Assembly (NCBI RefSeq): GCF_007997305.1
Contig: NZ_VORZ01000002.1
Location: 310,001 to 374,000 of the forward strand
Length of the DNA: 64,000 bases
DNA from: Psychrobacter frigidicola
GTDB taxonomy: Bacteria > Pseudomonadota > Gammaproteobacteria > Pseudomonadales > Moraxellaceae
Reading direction: 5' to 3'
Both the position numbers and the translations under genes were made by a program. The notes under the pieces are model-generated. The model was given only the letters and a program-made list of their open reading frames with translations. It was not told where the DNA came from and searched no databases. This document shows, one piece after another, positions 20,631 through 30,748 of the stretch (position 1 is its first letter; each line of letters begins with the position of its first letter).

Positions 20631-20724
20631 TCAAAAAATATTGCTATATGCAGACACGAGCTGCAGAAAATTCACTTACGCATTTATTTTCTTAGAGAAC
20701 GTTATATGAAACGTGTTCTACAGC

Positions 20725-21141
20725 CTACCACGTGCCAATACTCTTCATTGAAATCCAAGGCTCAATAGGTTCTAAGCGTTCACCATCTTGCAGTAGCTCA
20801 ATTGAGATATTATTAGGGTCTTTAACGAAAGCCATATACCCATCTCTAGGCGGTCTTAATATATCAACACCAGCCTGCATAAATTTTTCGCATTGCTCAT
20901 ATATGTTATCAACGCTAAAGGCAAAGTGCCCAAAGTTGTCGCCATTGCTATACTCTTTTTCGTCCCAGTTATGAGTAACCTCAATCTCTGGCGCACCGTC
21001 ATGAGTCGCTAAAAAATATAAACTGAATCGTCCTGCTTCAGAGTCCTTTTTTCTAAGTAGTTTTAAGCCCATTAGCTCACAATAGAAAAATAATGTATCG
21101 TCTATTTTATTGGTTCTAATCATAGCGTGTAGGTATTTCAT
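20725..21141 (-). CDS. glyoxalase/VOC-fold protein (GloA-like)
   Basis: A 138-residue vicinal-oxygen-chelate protein similar to lactoylglutathione lyase. The N-terminus MKYLHAMIRTNKIDDTLFFY contains a candidate metal ligand His5, then PEIEVTHNW (Glu), NFGHFAFSVDNIY (His) and NNISIELLQ (Glu), giving the four metal ligands expected of glyoxalase I. Conversion of hemithioacetal to S-lactoylglutathione is the likely reaction but other VOC activities fit as well. Ribosome-binding site AAGGA before ATG 21141. It is encoded between the convergent phospholipase D gene and the co-directional lplA. Confidence 0.8.
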   Translation of the reverse strand: MKYLHAMIRTNKIDDTLFFYCELMGLKLLRKKDSEAGRFSLYFLATHDGAPEIEVTHNWDEKEYSNGDNFGHFAFSVDNIYEQCEKFMQAGVDILRPPRDGYMAFVKDPNNISIELLQDGERLEPIEPWISMKSIGTW

Positions 21142-21245
21142 AAAAATTCCTTATAATTTATTGTTATCTAAAGGTTTTGGCTATAAATTTTCAGTTTATA
21201 GCTACGATACTACGGAAAGATTCATATTCCATCAAATCCAAAATT

Positions 21246-22250
21246 CTAACCTTCCATCTCACCAACTAACCACTTTGAAAAGTCATCAACCTGCGCTAAT
21301 AAGTCAGGTTGCGTTTGTTTTAATTCATCCAGCTTAGTCTCAACATCATTCTTATTATATTTAACCCCTGTCAGCGTGTCTTTTAAGGTATCAATCAATT
21401 CCACATTTAACGCATCAGAAAAGATGACGACTTCGCTAATGACCGCTTGCTTCACATCCATATGTAAATCAATCATGCCCCAATCAAAGCGCGTCTCCAA
21501 TTGATGTGAGAACTCAGGGGTTTTGCCGAAGCGCCAGTCCCAATCTGACATTTGCTGATAGTATTTATTAAGATTAGGCTGCTTGGCAAGACTGGCCTCA
21601 TCTAACTCCTCTACTTCAACTGTTTGACCATAGTACTCACAAAAGGCTTCGATAATGGCAGCAGATAAGATTTCGTGATTAATCGTATTATTAAATTCAA
21701 CCAAATTAGCAACGCGAGAACGTACCGATTTGATGCCTTTCGCTTGTAATTTGAGCGGATGCGGATTGAGATAGTCGCCCAGCTTTTGCATATCAGCGTT
21801 GACCAATAAAGTACCGTGATGAAAGCTGCGATCGGCGGCATGTTTAAAGGCACTGCCTGATATTTTTTTATCGCCAACTTGCATGTCATTACGCCCAGAC
21901 AGCGTGGCATCGATGCCTAATTTTTTAAGGGCATTGATGATGATGGTAAAGTTAGCCGTCTGGTCATACTCGTCTTTAGGCGATAAAAAGGTAAAGTTGG
22001 TATTGCCCAAATCATGAAAGACCGCGCCACCGCCGCTTTGACGGCGAGCTAGAAAGACATTATCTTCTTCCATTTTGTCAGTCTTGCATTCCACCCACGG
22101 ATTTTGCGAGCGCCCAATGACGACGGTTTCAGCATTACGCCATAAAAATAGGGTGTGTGAATTGGCATCAAGCGCTTGGAAAATCCAATCCTCGGTTGCC
22201 AAGTTAAACCAAGGATTGGTCACCGCCGATTTTAAAATACGTAGTTTCAT
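21246..22250 (-). CDS. lplA: lipoate-protein ligase A
   Basis: Activates free lipoate with ATP and attaches it to the lipoyl domains of 2-oxoacid dehydrogenases and the glycine cleavage H protein. 334 residues, close to the E. coli enzyme (338). Motifs: RRQSGGGAVFHDLGNTNF, the adenylate loop of the family, and the catalytic lysine in GDKKISGSAF. The small C-terminal accessory domain is present. Ribosome-binding site AAGGA before ATG 22250. A diverged fragment of the same C-terminal domain occurs at 18222-18335. Confidence 0.93.
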   Translation of the reverse strand: MKLRILKSAVTNPWFNLATEDWIFQALDANSHTLFLWRNAETVVIGRSQNPWVECKTDKMEEDNVFLARRQSGGGAVFHDLGNTNFTFLSPKDEYDQTANFTIIINALKKLGIDATLSGRNDMQVGDKKISGSAFKHAADRSFHHGTLLVNADMQKLGDYLNPHPLKLQAKGIKSVRSRVANLVEFNNTINHEILSAAIIEAFCEYYGQTVEVEELDEASLAKQPNLNKYYQQMSDWDWRFGKTPEFSHQLETRFDWGMIDLHMDVKQAVISEVVIFSDALNVELIDTLKDTLTGVKYNKNDVETKLDELKQTQPDLLAQVDDFSKWLVGEMEG

Positions 22251-22373
22251 TTATTTATCCTTTTTATAATAGGGTTTATCAATTAGCTTTTATAGATTGG
22301 CTTTTATAAATTAGATGCAGTCATACTTACTGGTTTGCGATAATTTTAGCAAGTGTGACTGCTTATGTGGGCA

Positions 22374-23522
22374 TCACTCAACGTTATAATCCACGCAAAT
22401 TATGCTACTCAAGCAGTCTCTATTATTACCCTCTTCCCATGGTGAAAGTATTGGCAATATTTCTGTTAACTGATAGCGCGGAATTGCCCAATTTTCAATT
22501 TTATTGCCATTATTATCTTTGCTTGGCACGGGATACTTTTTCTTACGCTCTCGGTCGGAAAGTGTCATAAAGTTAAGAAAAATTTGTGCATCTTGAGCCA
22601 AGGTACTGTTAGAGCGTGTGGTTAACTGTGCCATTGCTTGTGTGTATTTGGGGTCCAGAAATTCATGTATAGCATCATCTGTCCAGCGGGTATTGTCTGA
22701 ACCATAGAACAGCACATAGCGATACATATTAAATAAGTTTTTCGCATCTTGGCTAAAATAGCTTGTTGGGTAACGCTGGATATAACTTTCCCAAAACTTA
22801 GCACGGGCAATCACTTCGTTAAAAGATACCGCAACCGCCGCATCATTCCAAAAAATATCTTGGTTGTCTTGTGCCATACGCTGAATAAACTTGGCTTGAT
22901 CGGCGGGTAGATAAGGGATAAACAAGTCAGCCATTGCCTTTAGGTCATGATGAAAGATAAAGATACCTTCGCCTATATACAGCACGCTAACGTCCGCTTT
23001 ACTCGCTACCAGTTCAATCAGATATCGTCTACGTGGGCTCAATGCTTTTAGTTGCTTGACCGATAATTTTTGGCCTTGTTGGATGGTATTTACCACATCG
23101 TAAAAGTTTTCATCATCCATATAACTATTGGAACCTAAAAAACGTCCGTACAGTGCTTGATACTCCTTTAGCCATTGCAGAATCTCTAAGTTATCAGTCA
23201 TTGGCAAACAGGCATTTAATTGACGTTGGATAGCATGAATATCTTCAATTTTACTTTTATTATCAATGTTCTTCATAGTGTCACTGAGCTTAGTGCAAAC
23301 CAGCTTATTTGTTAACTGTTCTTCAGACAATGCTACCAATGCATTGGTTAAGGCTCTTGGCGTTTTCGCTTCTATTAATGGCTGCGTGCTTGGTTCTTTG
23401 ACCGTTTCCTTTGACGTTGATTTGGTGTCGGGCGTTTTTGGCATATCAGCTGGAGGCTGGCAAGCGCTCGTAGCAAATAATAGGCTTGCTCCCATTATGA
23501 GTGTTAATGTAGTCTTTTTCAT
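22374..23522 (-). CDS. lipoprotein of unknown function
   Basis: A 382-residue protein from ATG 23522, chosen because TAAGG lies 9 bases before it (another ATG is at 23531). The signal peptide MKKTTLTLIMGASLLFATSA ends in the lipobox ATSAC. After a Pro/Thr/Ser-rich linker the rest is helical and soluble, with many charged residues and no domain that I recognise. Outer-membrane or periplasmic location is inferred from the lipobox. Codon use looks like that of the neighbours. Confidence 0.75.
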   Translation of the reverse strand: MKKTTLTLIMGASLLFATSACQPPADMPKTPDTKSTSKETVKEPSTQPLIEAKTPRALTNALVALSEEQLTNKLVCTKLSDTMKNIDNKSKIEDIHAIQRQLNACLPMTDNLEILQWLKEYQALYGRFLGSNSYMDDENFYDVVNTIQQGQKLSVKQLKALSPRRRYLIELVASKADVSVLYIGEGIFIFHHDLKAMADLFIPYLPADQAKFIQRMAQDNQDIFWNDAAVAVSFNEVIARAKFWESYIQRYPTSYFSQDAKNLFNMYRYVLFYGSDNTRWTDDAIHEFLDPKYTQAMAQLTTRSNSTLAQDAQIFLNFMTLSDRERKKKYPVPSKDNNGNKIENWAIPRYQLTEILPILSPWEEGNNRDCLSSIICVDYNVE

Positions 23523-23789
23523 AGGTTGCATCCTTAGGTTAATCTTATTAGCTTAATAGAGTTATAAGAGTAGTCGAATAATGAGTATTATAAATATCGA
23601 TATCATGCTGTATCGGTGTTTTTGTTTGTGATATTTACTTGAATAAGTCTGCCTATACCTTATAAAGGAAATTGATAAAAACACTTTTAGGGATGTTTGT
23701 ATCAGCCATTTTTAATGGTTCTTTATAAACATCGTTTAATCAGCTTTTCACAACCAATATCTTATAAATAACGAAAGACAAGGCACACC

Positions 23790-24896
23790 ATGGCACATGA
23801 TACCTTATTTGAACCTATCAAAATGGGCACACAAACCTTAAAAAACCGCATTATTATGGCACCGCTGACTCGTCTACGGGCAGTTGAGCCAGGCGACGTT
23901 CCAACCGCGTTAGCAGGTGAATATTACGCGCAACGTGCGAGCGCAGGCTTAATTATCGCAGAAGCCACGCAAGTGTCTTTCCAAGCAAAAGGTTATGCTG
24001 GTGCGCCGGGCGTTCATACCCAAGATCAGATGACGGCTTGGAAAGTGATTGTCAATAATGTGCATTCTAAAGGTGGCAAAATCGTACTGCAACTTTGGCA
24101 TACCGGTCTGGTTGCGCATAAAAGTGTACAGCCTGATGGCAAAGCACCTATTTCCGCATCGGATGTTAATGTGGGTATCCGCACCACCTTGCGTGATAGT
24201 GACCATCAAGCGATTCGGGTTGATGCGACGACTCCGCGTCCGGCGACTATTGATGAAATCCAGCAAGTTGTTGCCGACTTCGCTCATGCAACCAAAAATG
24301 CTCATGAAGCAGGTTTTGACGGCATCGAGATTCATGGTGCACATGGCTATCTCTTACATCAATTCTGGGCGGAACATACCAACCAGCGTGAAGACGCGTA
24401 TGGTGGCAGCCGCGATAATCGCGCACGCTTGATGCTAGAAGTTATCGATGCCTGCGTTGGCGCGTGGGATGCCGATCATGTGGGTATTCGAATCTCACCA
24501 CTCGGCACTTTTAATAATGTAGAAGCCGGCTACCATGAAGACGAAAATATCTGGCTGATTGAGCAGATGAATAAACGCGGTATCATGTATCTACATTTAT
24601 CTGAGCCGGATTGGGCAGGTGGCACGCCCTATAGCGACGATTTCCGTCAGCGTGTCCGTAAAGCTTTTGGTCAGCTGATTATTGCAGCCGGTGGTTATAG
24701 CGTCGAAAAAGCGGAACGAAATATTCGTGAAGGCTATATTGATGCGGTGGCCTTTGGCCGCGATTATATCGCCAATCCTGATTTGGCTGAGCGTATCCGC
24801 CAAGATGCCCCGCTTAATGAGCAGCATCCAGAGAGTTTTTATGGTGGCACTACCGTTGGTTACACTGACTATCCATTTATGAAAGAAGCGCAATAG
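23790..24896 (+). CDS. old yellow enzyme family alkene reductase (NemA-like)
   Basis: A 368-residue FMN-dependent oxidoreductase that reduces activated C=C bonds (for example N-ethylmaleimide, enones, nitro compounds). The OYE barrel begins TLFEPIKMGTQTLKNRIIMAPLTR; the substrate/flavin motif HGAHGYLLHQF and the NQREDAYGGS loop are clear. The FMN phosphate region AFGRDYIANPDLAER is near the C-terminus. It stands alone and ends at a strong terminator. The physiological substrate is unknown. Confidence 0.9.
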   Translation: MAHDTLFEPIKMGTQTLKNRIIMAPLTRLRAVEPGDVPTALAGEYYAQRASAGLIIAEATQVSFQAKGYAGAPGVHTQDQMTAWKVIVNNVHSKGGKIVLQLWHTGLVAHKSVQPDGKAPISASDVNVGIRTTLRDSDHQAIRVDATTPRPATIDEIQQVVADFAHATKNAHEAGFDGIEIHGAHGYLLHQFWAEHTNQREDAYGGSRDNRARLMLEVIDACVGAWDADHVGIRISPLGTFNNVEAGYHEDENIWLIEQMNKRGIMYLHLSEPDWAGGTPYSDDFRQRVRKAFGQLIIAAGGYSVEKAERNIREGYIDAVAFGRDYIANPDLAERIRQDAPLNEQHPESFYGGTTVGYTDYPFMKEAQ

Positions 24897-24982
24897 TTAG
24901 TTATTCAAAAGTAGTGGTTTAAAATTGTGCATTTAAAAACAGTTGTTTAAAAATGACTGCTAAAGTACAAATAATACCTAAC

Positions 24983-25021
24983 AAAAAAGCCACCTTACTA
25001 TTAATAGTAAGGTGGCTTTTT
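24983..25021. terminator. strong bidirectional terminator
   Basis: Near-perfect inverted repeat AAAAAGCCACCTTACTATT / AATAGTAAGGTGGCTTTTT with almost no loop, between the convergent nemA-like gene and the HI0933-type gene. Confidence 0.85.
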
Positions 25022-25053
25022 ATGGTGAGTCTTTTACAGTAAATGAAACGCAG

Positions 25054-26361
25054 TTAAACCACTTCACCGCAAACAAAACCGCTGGCCCATGCCCATTGAA
25101 AGTTATAACCACCCAGCCAGCCTGTGACATCGAGTACTTCCCCGATAAAATAGAGTCCATCTTGGTACTTACTTTGCATGGTCTTAGAGGACACTTCATC
25201 GGTTGTAACCCCGCCGCGCGTCACTTCAGCCGTACGATAGCCTTCGGTGCCAGAAGGTTTGAGCTGCCAGCCATTGATAGTTGCTCCAAGCGCGCTTAAG
25301 CGCTCATCCTTAATATTGGCCAATTCCGTATCTTTGATATCTTCCCAAAAAGTTGTTTGCAGCGCTGCCAATAACTTTTTGGGTAAGGCATTATCAGTAT
25401 TCTCTGCCAGTACGGTGCGAATTAACTGCTTAGGATGCGACTGTTTATGTTCAAGCAGTAGCGCAGTGATGTCAGTATCAGGAAGCAGGTTGATTTCGAT
25501 AGGCTCACCCGTTTGCCAATAGTTGGACAGCTGCAGCATAGCCGGGCCGGACAGACCGCGATGGGTAAATAATAACGGTAACTTAAATGAGGTACGCGTA
25601 TTACTGGCAATTACCGGTAAGCTGATACCGGCCAATGCCCGCAGCAGCTCACCTGTTTTATCAGTAAAAGTGAACGGCACCAAACTGGGATCGATACTGG
25701 CTAGCGTGTGTCCAAATTGCTGTGCCAATTCATAGCCAAGGCCACTGGCACCCATCGTTGGGATAGACAGCCCACCAGTCGCGACCACCAGAGACTCACA
25801 GCTATAGTTAGTTTGCGTTGCTTTAATCTCGCTGGCGATGTCTTTTTTACTGAGCTTTTTGCAAGTTAATAACTGAAAGCGGGCGCTTTTACTATTTTCG
25901 TTATTTTCATCAACCTTAACTTGCTCAATTTGGGTATTAAGCCGCACTTGCACGCCAGCCGCCGCACATTCATCAAGCAACATAGTGACAATATCTTGTG
26001 CAGAGTCGTCACAGAATAGCTGCCCGTGTTCACGCTCATGATAGGCAATTTTGTGCTGCTCAACCATCCCAATAAACTCCCAACTTGGGTAGCGACTCAG
26101 GGCTGATTTACAAAAATGCTGATTGGCACTGATAAAATGCTCAGGTTCAACGAAATAATTGGTGAAGTTACAGCGTCCGCCACCTGACATCAGGATTTTT
26201 TTACCAACTTTATTAGCATGATCGAGTACCAGTACTTTGCGTCCACGGCGACCCGCAGTCAGCGCGCAGTAAAGCCCTGATGCGCCAGCGCCGATAATAA
26301 TGACATCATAATGAGTGTTAGCGGGCTTAGTGCGCTGATTGTCCATTGCGGTTACTTCCAT
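25054..26361 (-). CDS. HI0933/YhiN-family FAD-dependent oxidoreductase
   Basis: A 430-435 residue flavoprotein. The FAD-binding motif VIIIGAGASGLYCALTAGRR begins near residue 20, and GKKILMSGGGRCNFTN is the hallmark of the HI0933 family. The C-terminal motif GEVLDVTGWLGGYNFQWAWA is also typical. Start may be ATG 26346 rather than 26361, since GGAAG sits 8 bases before it. The biochemical role of this widespread family is not established. Confidence 0.88.
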   Translation of the reverse strand: MEVTAMDNQRTKPANTHYDVIIIGAGASGLYCALTAGRRGRKVLVLDHANKVGKKILMSGGGRCNFTNYFVEPEHFISANQHFCKSALSRYPSWEFIGMVEQHKIAYHEREHGQLFCDDSAQDIVTMLLDECAAAGVQVRLNTQIEQVKVDENNENSKSARFQLLTCKKLSKKDIASEIKATQTNYSCESLVVATGGLSIPTMGASGLGYELAQQFGHTLASIDPSLVPFTFTDKTGELLRALAGISLPVIASNTRTSFKLPLLFTHRGLSGPAMLQLSNYWQTGEPIEINLLPDTDITALLLEHKQSHPKQLIRTVLAENTDNALPKKLLAALQTTFWEDIKDTELANIKDERLSALGATINGWQLKPSGTEGYRTAEVTRGGVTTDEVSSKTMQSKYQDGLYFIGEVLDVTGWLGGYNFQWAWASGFVCGEVV

Positions 26362-26870
26362 AGAGCGATAGGTTTAAAAATAGGGTAATAAGGTAAATAA
26401 TATGTTTAAAAACCACATTTAAAACAGGGTTCGAAACAAGATATTTAGAGTGGTTATTGTCCATATTTAATCGAGAGTTACAAGGCTTAATTACTAAGCC
26501 ATTTAAAATAGTTGGCATACCAGCCATTACTAATAAACTGACCCTACTTTGTACTGATTGGCGACTGTACATATGCCACTTGAAATTGTTGCGATTAGCC
26601 GTTGATGTCTTGCATCAGTTGCCCTTATTTGTCAAACTGAAGTTGGCACGTCATTCATTATGGAAGATGACCTCACATTACCTGTCACAATCCCCATTAT
26701 TTTGGTTTGATAGTTGGCATTAGAATAACGGGTATCAAGACAACGGATATCAAAACCCTTATTATTAAGAGTGTTGTTGTTAAAACACTATTCGCCAGAT
26801 AATGGATATCAAAACTAGCATTAATAAGATAAATTGCGTAAGTAATAATAATTAAAAAAGGAACACGACC
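26362..26870. other. divergent intergenic region HI0933-type gene / acs
   Basis: About 510 bases. The sequence GGATATCAAAAC occurs twice (26746-26757 and 26805-26816), 59 bases apart, in the part nearer to acs; each copy is followed by a similar ATTA/AATAAG segment. These may be regulator half-sites or a small duplication. An 88-codon plus frame at 26457-26723 has no domain signature and was not called. Confidence 0.4.
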
Positions 26871-28835
26871 ATGACTCAAAAATCATTCCCCATTGCGGCT
26901 GAATTTGTCGCCGCTGCCAATACCTCAGCCGAGCAATATGTGCGTAATTATACTCAGTCTGTTGCCGCTCCTGAAGACAATAACGCATTTTGGGCAGCAC
27001 GTGCTGAACAAATTGACTGGATAACCAAGCCGACTATTATTAGCAATGTTAATTATAATTTAGATAACTTTCAGATTAAATGGTTCGAAGATGGTGAGCT
27101 AAATATTTCGGTCAACTGTCTTGACCGCCACTTAACAACCAATCCCTATAAGCCTGCTATTATTTGGGAAGGGGATCATCCCTCACTCCATAAAATTATA
27201 TCATTCAAAGAGCTGCATTCAGAGGTTTGCCGACTTGGTAATGCCATGCGCAAACTGGGGATCAAAAAAGGCGATCGCGTGTCCCTTTATATGCCGATGA
27301 TACCGGAAGCCATGATGGCAATGCTGGCCTGTACTCGTATTGGTGCCGTACATTCCGTGGTATTTGGTGGCTTTTCTGCAGAAAGTTTAGGCAATCGCAT
27401 CATTGATAGCCAATCTAAATTGGTCATTACAGCGGATGAAGGGTTGCGCGGCAATAAGCGCACCCCACTCAAGGCAAACGTCGACCGTGCGCTGGATATG
27501 GAAGGCACCGAGAGTGTCAAAAATGTCATCGTAGTGCATCGCACCGGCAACTCAGTACCGATGAGCGGTCGCCGTGATATTTGGTATCATACTTTAGTTG
27601 AAGGGGAAAGTGAGCAGTGTGAGCCTGAAGTCATGAATGCTGAAGATCCACTGTTCTTATTATATACCTCCGGCTCAACGGGTAAGCCTAAAGGTGTGCT
27701 ACACACCACAGGCGGTTATATTACCTACGCGCTATCAACTTTCCGTGATGTCTTCGATGTCAAAGAAGATGATATTTACTGGTGTACGGCTGACGTTGGC
27801 TGGGTAACTGGCCATACGTATGCCACTTATGCGCCTCTTGCCAATGGCACGACGACGGTCATGTTCGAGGGTGTACCAGAATATCCAACATGGGCGCGGG
27901 TCGGGCACATTATCGATAAGCACAATATCAGTATTTTATATACCGCACCTACCGCTATTCGGGCAATGATGAAAGAAGGCGATGCCTTTGTGCGCGAGTC
28001 TGACCGCTCAAGTCTGCGATTGCTCGGTACAGTCGGTGAGCCGATTAATCCAGAAGCATGGGATTGGTACTATAGTGTCGTTGGTAGCGGGCATTGCCCC
28101 ATTGTCGATACGTGGTGGCAGACAGAAACGGGTGGTATATTACTAGCCCCCATTCCGGGAACGGTGGCGATGAAACCAGGTGCCGCGATGAATCCCTTAT
28201 ACGGTATTAAGCCACAAGTTATGGATACCGATGGCACGGCACTTATTGGTCCTGCGCACGGTAACCTTGCGATTAGTAACAGCTGGCCGGGGCAAATGCG
28301 TACCATTTATAATGACCATCAGCGCTTTTTAGAGACTTATTTCAGCACCTATCCGGGGTATTACTTCACTGGTGATGGCGTGCAGCGTGATGAAGATGGT
28401 CACTACTGGATAACCGGACGCGTTGATGACGTGCTCAATGTCTCAGGGCATAGGCTGGGTACGGCGGAAATCGAAAGTGCCGTCGATTCTCATCCCTCCA
28501 CCGTCGAAGCAGCGGTGGTGGGCATGCCCCATTCAATTCGCGGCGAAGGCATCTGTGCGTTTATTATTCTGAAAGCAGGCGAGGTGCCAAGTGAGCAACT
28601 AAAAGCAGAACTGAATCGCCACGTGCGAAATGAGATTGGGCCTATTGCTAATTTAGATGCGATTTATATCGTCGATGTGTTACCTAAAACGCGCTCCGGC
28701 AAAATTATGCGCCGCATCTTACGTAAGCTTGCTGCTGGACAATATGTTGGGTTGGGCGACTTGTCTACCTTAGCTGATAGTTCAGTGATTAATAAACTCA
28801 TAGAGGTGGTTAAAGCGGAACGTAAAATTTGCTGA
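26871..28835 (+). CDS. acs: acetyl-CoA synthetase
   Basis: Converts acetate, ATP and CoA to acetyl-CoA, AMP and pyrophosphate: the high-affinity acetate-scavenging route, complementary to ackA-pta further right. 654 residues, the usual length. Motifs: [19 protein letters not shown] for AMP binding, TWWQTETGG, the YYFTGDG hinge, and [10 protein letters not shown] with the lysine that is normally acetylated to switch the enzyme off. Ribosome-binding site AAAAGGA before ATG 26871. A terminator follows the stop codon by about 100 bases. Confidence 0.97.
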   Translation: MTQKSFPIAAEFVAAANTSAEQYVRNYTQSVAAPEDNNAFWAARAEQIDWITKPTIISNVNYNLDNFQIKWFEDGELNISVNCLDRHLTTNPYKPAIIWEGDHPSLHKIISFKELHSEVCRLGNAMRKLGIKKGDRVSLYMPMIPEAMMAMLACTRIGAVHSVVFGGFSAESLGNRIIDSQSKLVITADEGLRGNKRTPLKANVDRALDMEGTESVKNVIVVHRTGNSVPMSGRRDIWYHTLVEGESEQCEPEVMNAEDPLFLLYTSGSTGKPKGVLHTTGGYITYALSTFRDVFDVKEDDIYWCTADVGWVTGHTYATYAPLANGTTTVMFEGVPEYPTWARVGHIIDKHNISILYTAPTAIRAMMKEGDAFVRESDRSSLRLLGTVGEPINPEAWDWYYSVVGSGHCPIVDTWWQTETGGILLAPIPGTVAMKPGAAMNPLYGIKPQVMDTDGTALIGPAHGNLAISNSWPGQMRTIYNDHQRFLETYFSTYPGYYFTGDGVQRDEDGHYWITGRVDDVLNVSGHRLGTAEIESAVDSHPSTVEAAVVGMPHSIRGEGICAFIILKAGEVPSEQLKAELNRHVRNEIGPIANLDAIYIVDVLPKTRSGKIMRRILRKLAAGQYVGLGDLSTLADSSVINKLIEVVKAERKIC

Positions 28836-28937
28836 GGCTATTTTGTTAATACAAATCTATTAATAAAAGGCAACTAAAACAAGTTTACTAATAAAAAGCT
28901 GATAATCATGCACCTATTAATATGAACCGTTTAACAG

Positions 28938-28970
28938 AAGCCATGCTGTAATGAACAGCATGGCTTTTTA
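28938..28970 (+). terminator. rho-independent terminator of acs
   Basis: Stem AAGCCATGCTGT / ACAGCATGGCTT with a 5-base loop, followed by a T run, about 100 bases after the acs stop. Confidence 0.85.
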
Positions 28971-29062
28971 GTATCGTTTTTTTACTGTAAATTATTTCTA
29001 CTGATTTTTCCTACTATTCCTTTCTACTTATTGCTCAATTTTTAACAAGGTTTCTTGTCATT

Positions 29063-30289
29063 ATGACTGATCATTCTCTATCCCAAGCTGATAACGGTGT
29101 AACTATTAAATATGACCACACCATTCCAAAAATAGTACCAAAGATAGCGATTATCGGTGGCGGTTTAACGGGTTTATTTACAGCCACCTTATTAGAGCGC
29201 GCATTTAGTCAGCAAGTAAGTAAAGCAGGCATGCCGCAGATTACGATCTTTGAAAAATCACGTAGCGTCGGCCGTTTAGCAACTCGTTATCGTACTGATA
29301 CGCAGACCAATAAAAACTGGCAATGGGCCTTTGGCGCGCAGTTTTTTACGGCTAAGACGGACAGCTTTTCGCAGTTTATTAAGCCGTGGTTAGATACTGG
29401 CTTACTACAGCCGTGGTGTGCTGAAGTGGTTGAATTAACGCCAGCTAATGACAACCAACAGCCGCTCAATATTCAGCAAAAAGAGCAGTGGGATACGGTT
29501 CACGCTCGCTATATCAGTACCCCAAAAATGACCAGTTGGGGACGCGTATTGGCGGATGAGTTACGCTTTACTACTGTAAAATTTCGAACTCGTGTTGCGC
29601 CCCTTATTAAAAAGCAAAACAATAACTTGCAGGATGACTCTACCGATAATAAAACCGAACTGTTCGATGACAGTGGGGCAAGTTTAGGCGGCTTTGATTG
29701 GGTCATTTGTACCGCACCAAATGGGCAAGCCGTAGAGCTAATGGCAGGTAGCGGTTTTACGAAACAAGCAAAAACTAGTAAACCGCAAATGCAAGCTTGT
29801 TATACTTTAATGCTTGGTTGGGATGACATTGAACATCAGCCTGAGACTTTAAACAATACAGCCGCGTTAATATGGGATGTGGCTTACGTGAATGACTCGC
29901 CACTCGATAGAATATTTATTGAACAGCATAAACCGGCACATGGCGACCTATTACCTAGTGTGACCATCCATGCACGTAATGACTGGTCACAAGCGCATGT
30001 CGATGAGGATGTGCAAGAAGTACAAGCACAATTATTAGCAGCAGCGCAGCAAGCACTTAATTGGAATAGCGACACGGCACCGAGCCAAATAGACTGTCAT
30101 CGCTGGCGTTATGCCGCAACGATTGTTAATACTGATGACAAAGATAACTTCAAAGAATCAGGCATATTAGTGGATAACACTCATCAATGGATTGTCAGTG
30201 GCGATTGGTGTGGGCAAGGTAATATTGAAAGTTGTTATTTGATGGCAGTAGAGACAGTTGCTGCGATAAATGAGGTTAGTAATAAATAA
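29063..30289 (+). CDS. renalase-like FAD/NAD-dependent oxidoreductase
   Basis: A 408-residue flavoprotein with the dinucleotide-binding motif KIAIIGGGLTGLFTATLLER from about residue 28, then FEKSRSVGRLATRY and QWAFGAQFFTAKT, both typical of the bacterial renalase/COG3380 group. The C-terminal FAD-contact motif SGDWCGQGNIESCYLMA is present. Bacterial renalases oxidise misreduced isomers of NAD(P)H; whether this protein does so cannot be read from sequence. The N-terminal 25 residues before the fold are polar and may indicate a later start. Confidence 0.8.
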   Translation: MTDHSLSQADNGVTIKYDHTIPKIVPKIAIIGGGLTGLFTATLLERAFSQQVSKAGMPQITIFEKSRSVGRLATRYRTDTQTNKNWQWAFGAQFFTAKTDSFSQFIKPWLDTGLLQPWCAEVVELTPANDNQQPLNIQQKEQWDTVHARYISTPKMTSWGRVLADELRFTTVKFRTRVAPLIKKQNNNLQDDSTDNKTELFDDSGASLGGFDWVICTAPNGQAVELMAGSGFTKQAKTSKPQMQACYTLMLGWDDIEHQPETLNNTAALIWDVAYVNDSPLDRIFIEQHKPAHGDLLPSVTIHARNDWSQAHVDEDVQEVQAQLLAAAQQALNWNSDTAPSQIDCHRWRYAATIVNTDDKDNFKESGILVDNTHQWIVSGDWCGQGNIESCYLMAVETVAAINEVSNK

Positions 30290-30424
30290 GTCAAGTGAGC
30301 TAATGATATCAAACATCCTACCAGCAGTATCATGGTGGCATAGAGGACGAACATTGCTCAGTTATGTTCTTCATATAAACTTACTTTATAACCTATCGTT
30401 ATCTTAGTCTGAGCCCATATTATT

Positions 30425-30718
30425 CTAATGTATAACTGGCAGAGTCGTAGAGGCGAAGGCGCCTAAGAGGCTAATTAATATAGTAAGACCAAAGGCTAAC
30501 CAATAACGGCTAAAGTCCTTTTTATCTTGTATGCTCAACTTATTTTTATTGGATAAATAATAAATAATTTGGGCAATAGGTGAAAAAAGAAAGCCTAATA
30601 TACCCAGTAAAATAGACTGCCGAACCATAATGAGTGACGTCCGTATCCAGTACCAAAACATCATCATATAAACGCATACCAGTACTATTAGTATTGCTAT
30701 TATCACTAGATTGCCCAT
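30425..30718 (-). CDS. small membrane protein of unknown function
   Basis: 97 residues from ATG 30718. An N-terminal hydrophobic helix (GNLVIIAILIVLVCVYMMMF), a second segment around LLGILGFLFSPIAQIIYYL, and a third near the C-terminus (WLAFGLTILISLLGAF) suggest three membrane passes. I recognise no family motif; the SPIAQIIYYL stretch resembles small inner-membrane proteins of unknown role. A minus-strand terminator lies just upstream of it (30776-30809), so it is probably transcribed from a very short leader. Confidence 0.6.
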   Translation of the reverse strand: MGNLVIIAILIVLVCVYMMMFWYWIRTSLIMVRQSILLGILGFLFSPIAQIIYYLSNKNKLSIQDKKDFSRYWLAFGLTILISLLGAFASTTLPVIH

Positions 30719-30748
30719 TATCGCGCCCTGCTTATCGCCAATTAACAA

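Noticed and set aside
18222..22250. Recent duplication of lplA
   Set aside because: The 18.2-kb fragment matches LplA well at protein level but poorly at DNA level, so it is not a recent copy of the intact gene.
26457..26723. 88-codon plus-strand ORF upstream of acs
   Set aside because: Composition looks random (rich in Leu, His, Trp), no ribosome-binding site, and it occupies a promoter region.
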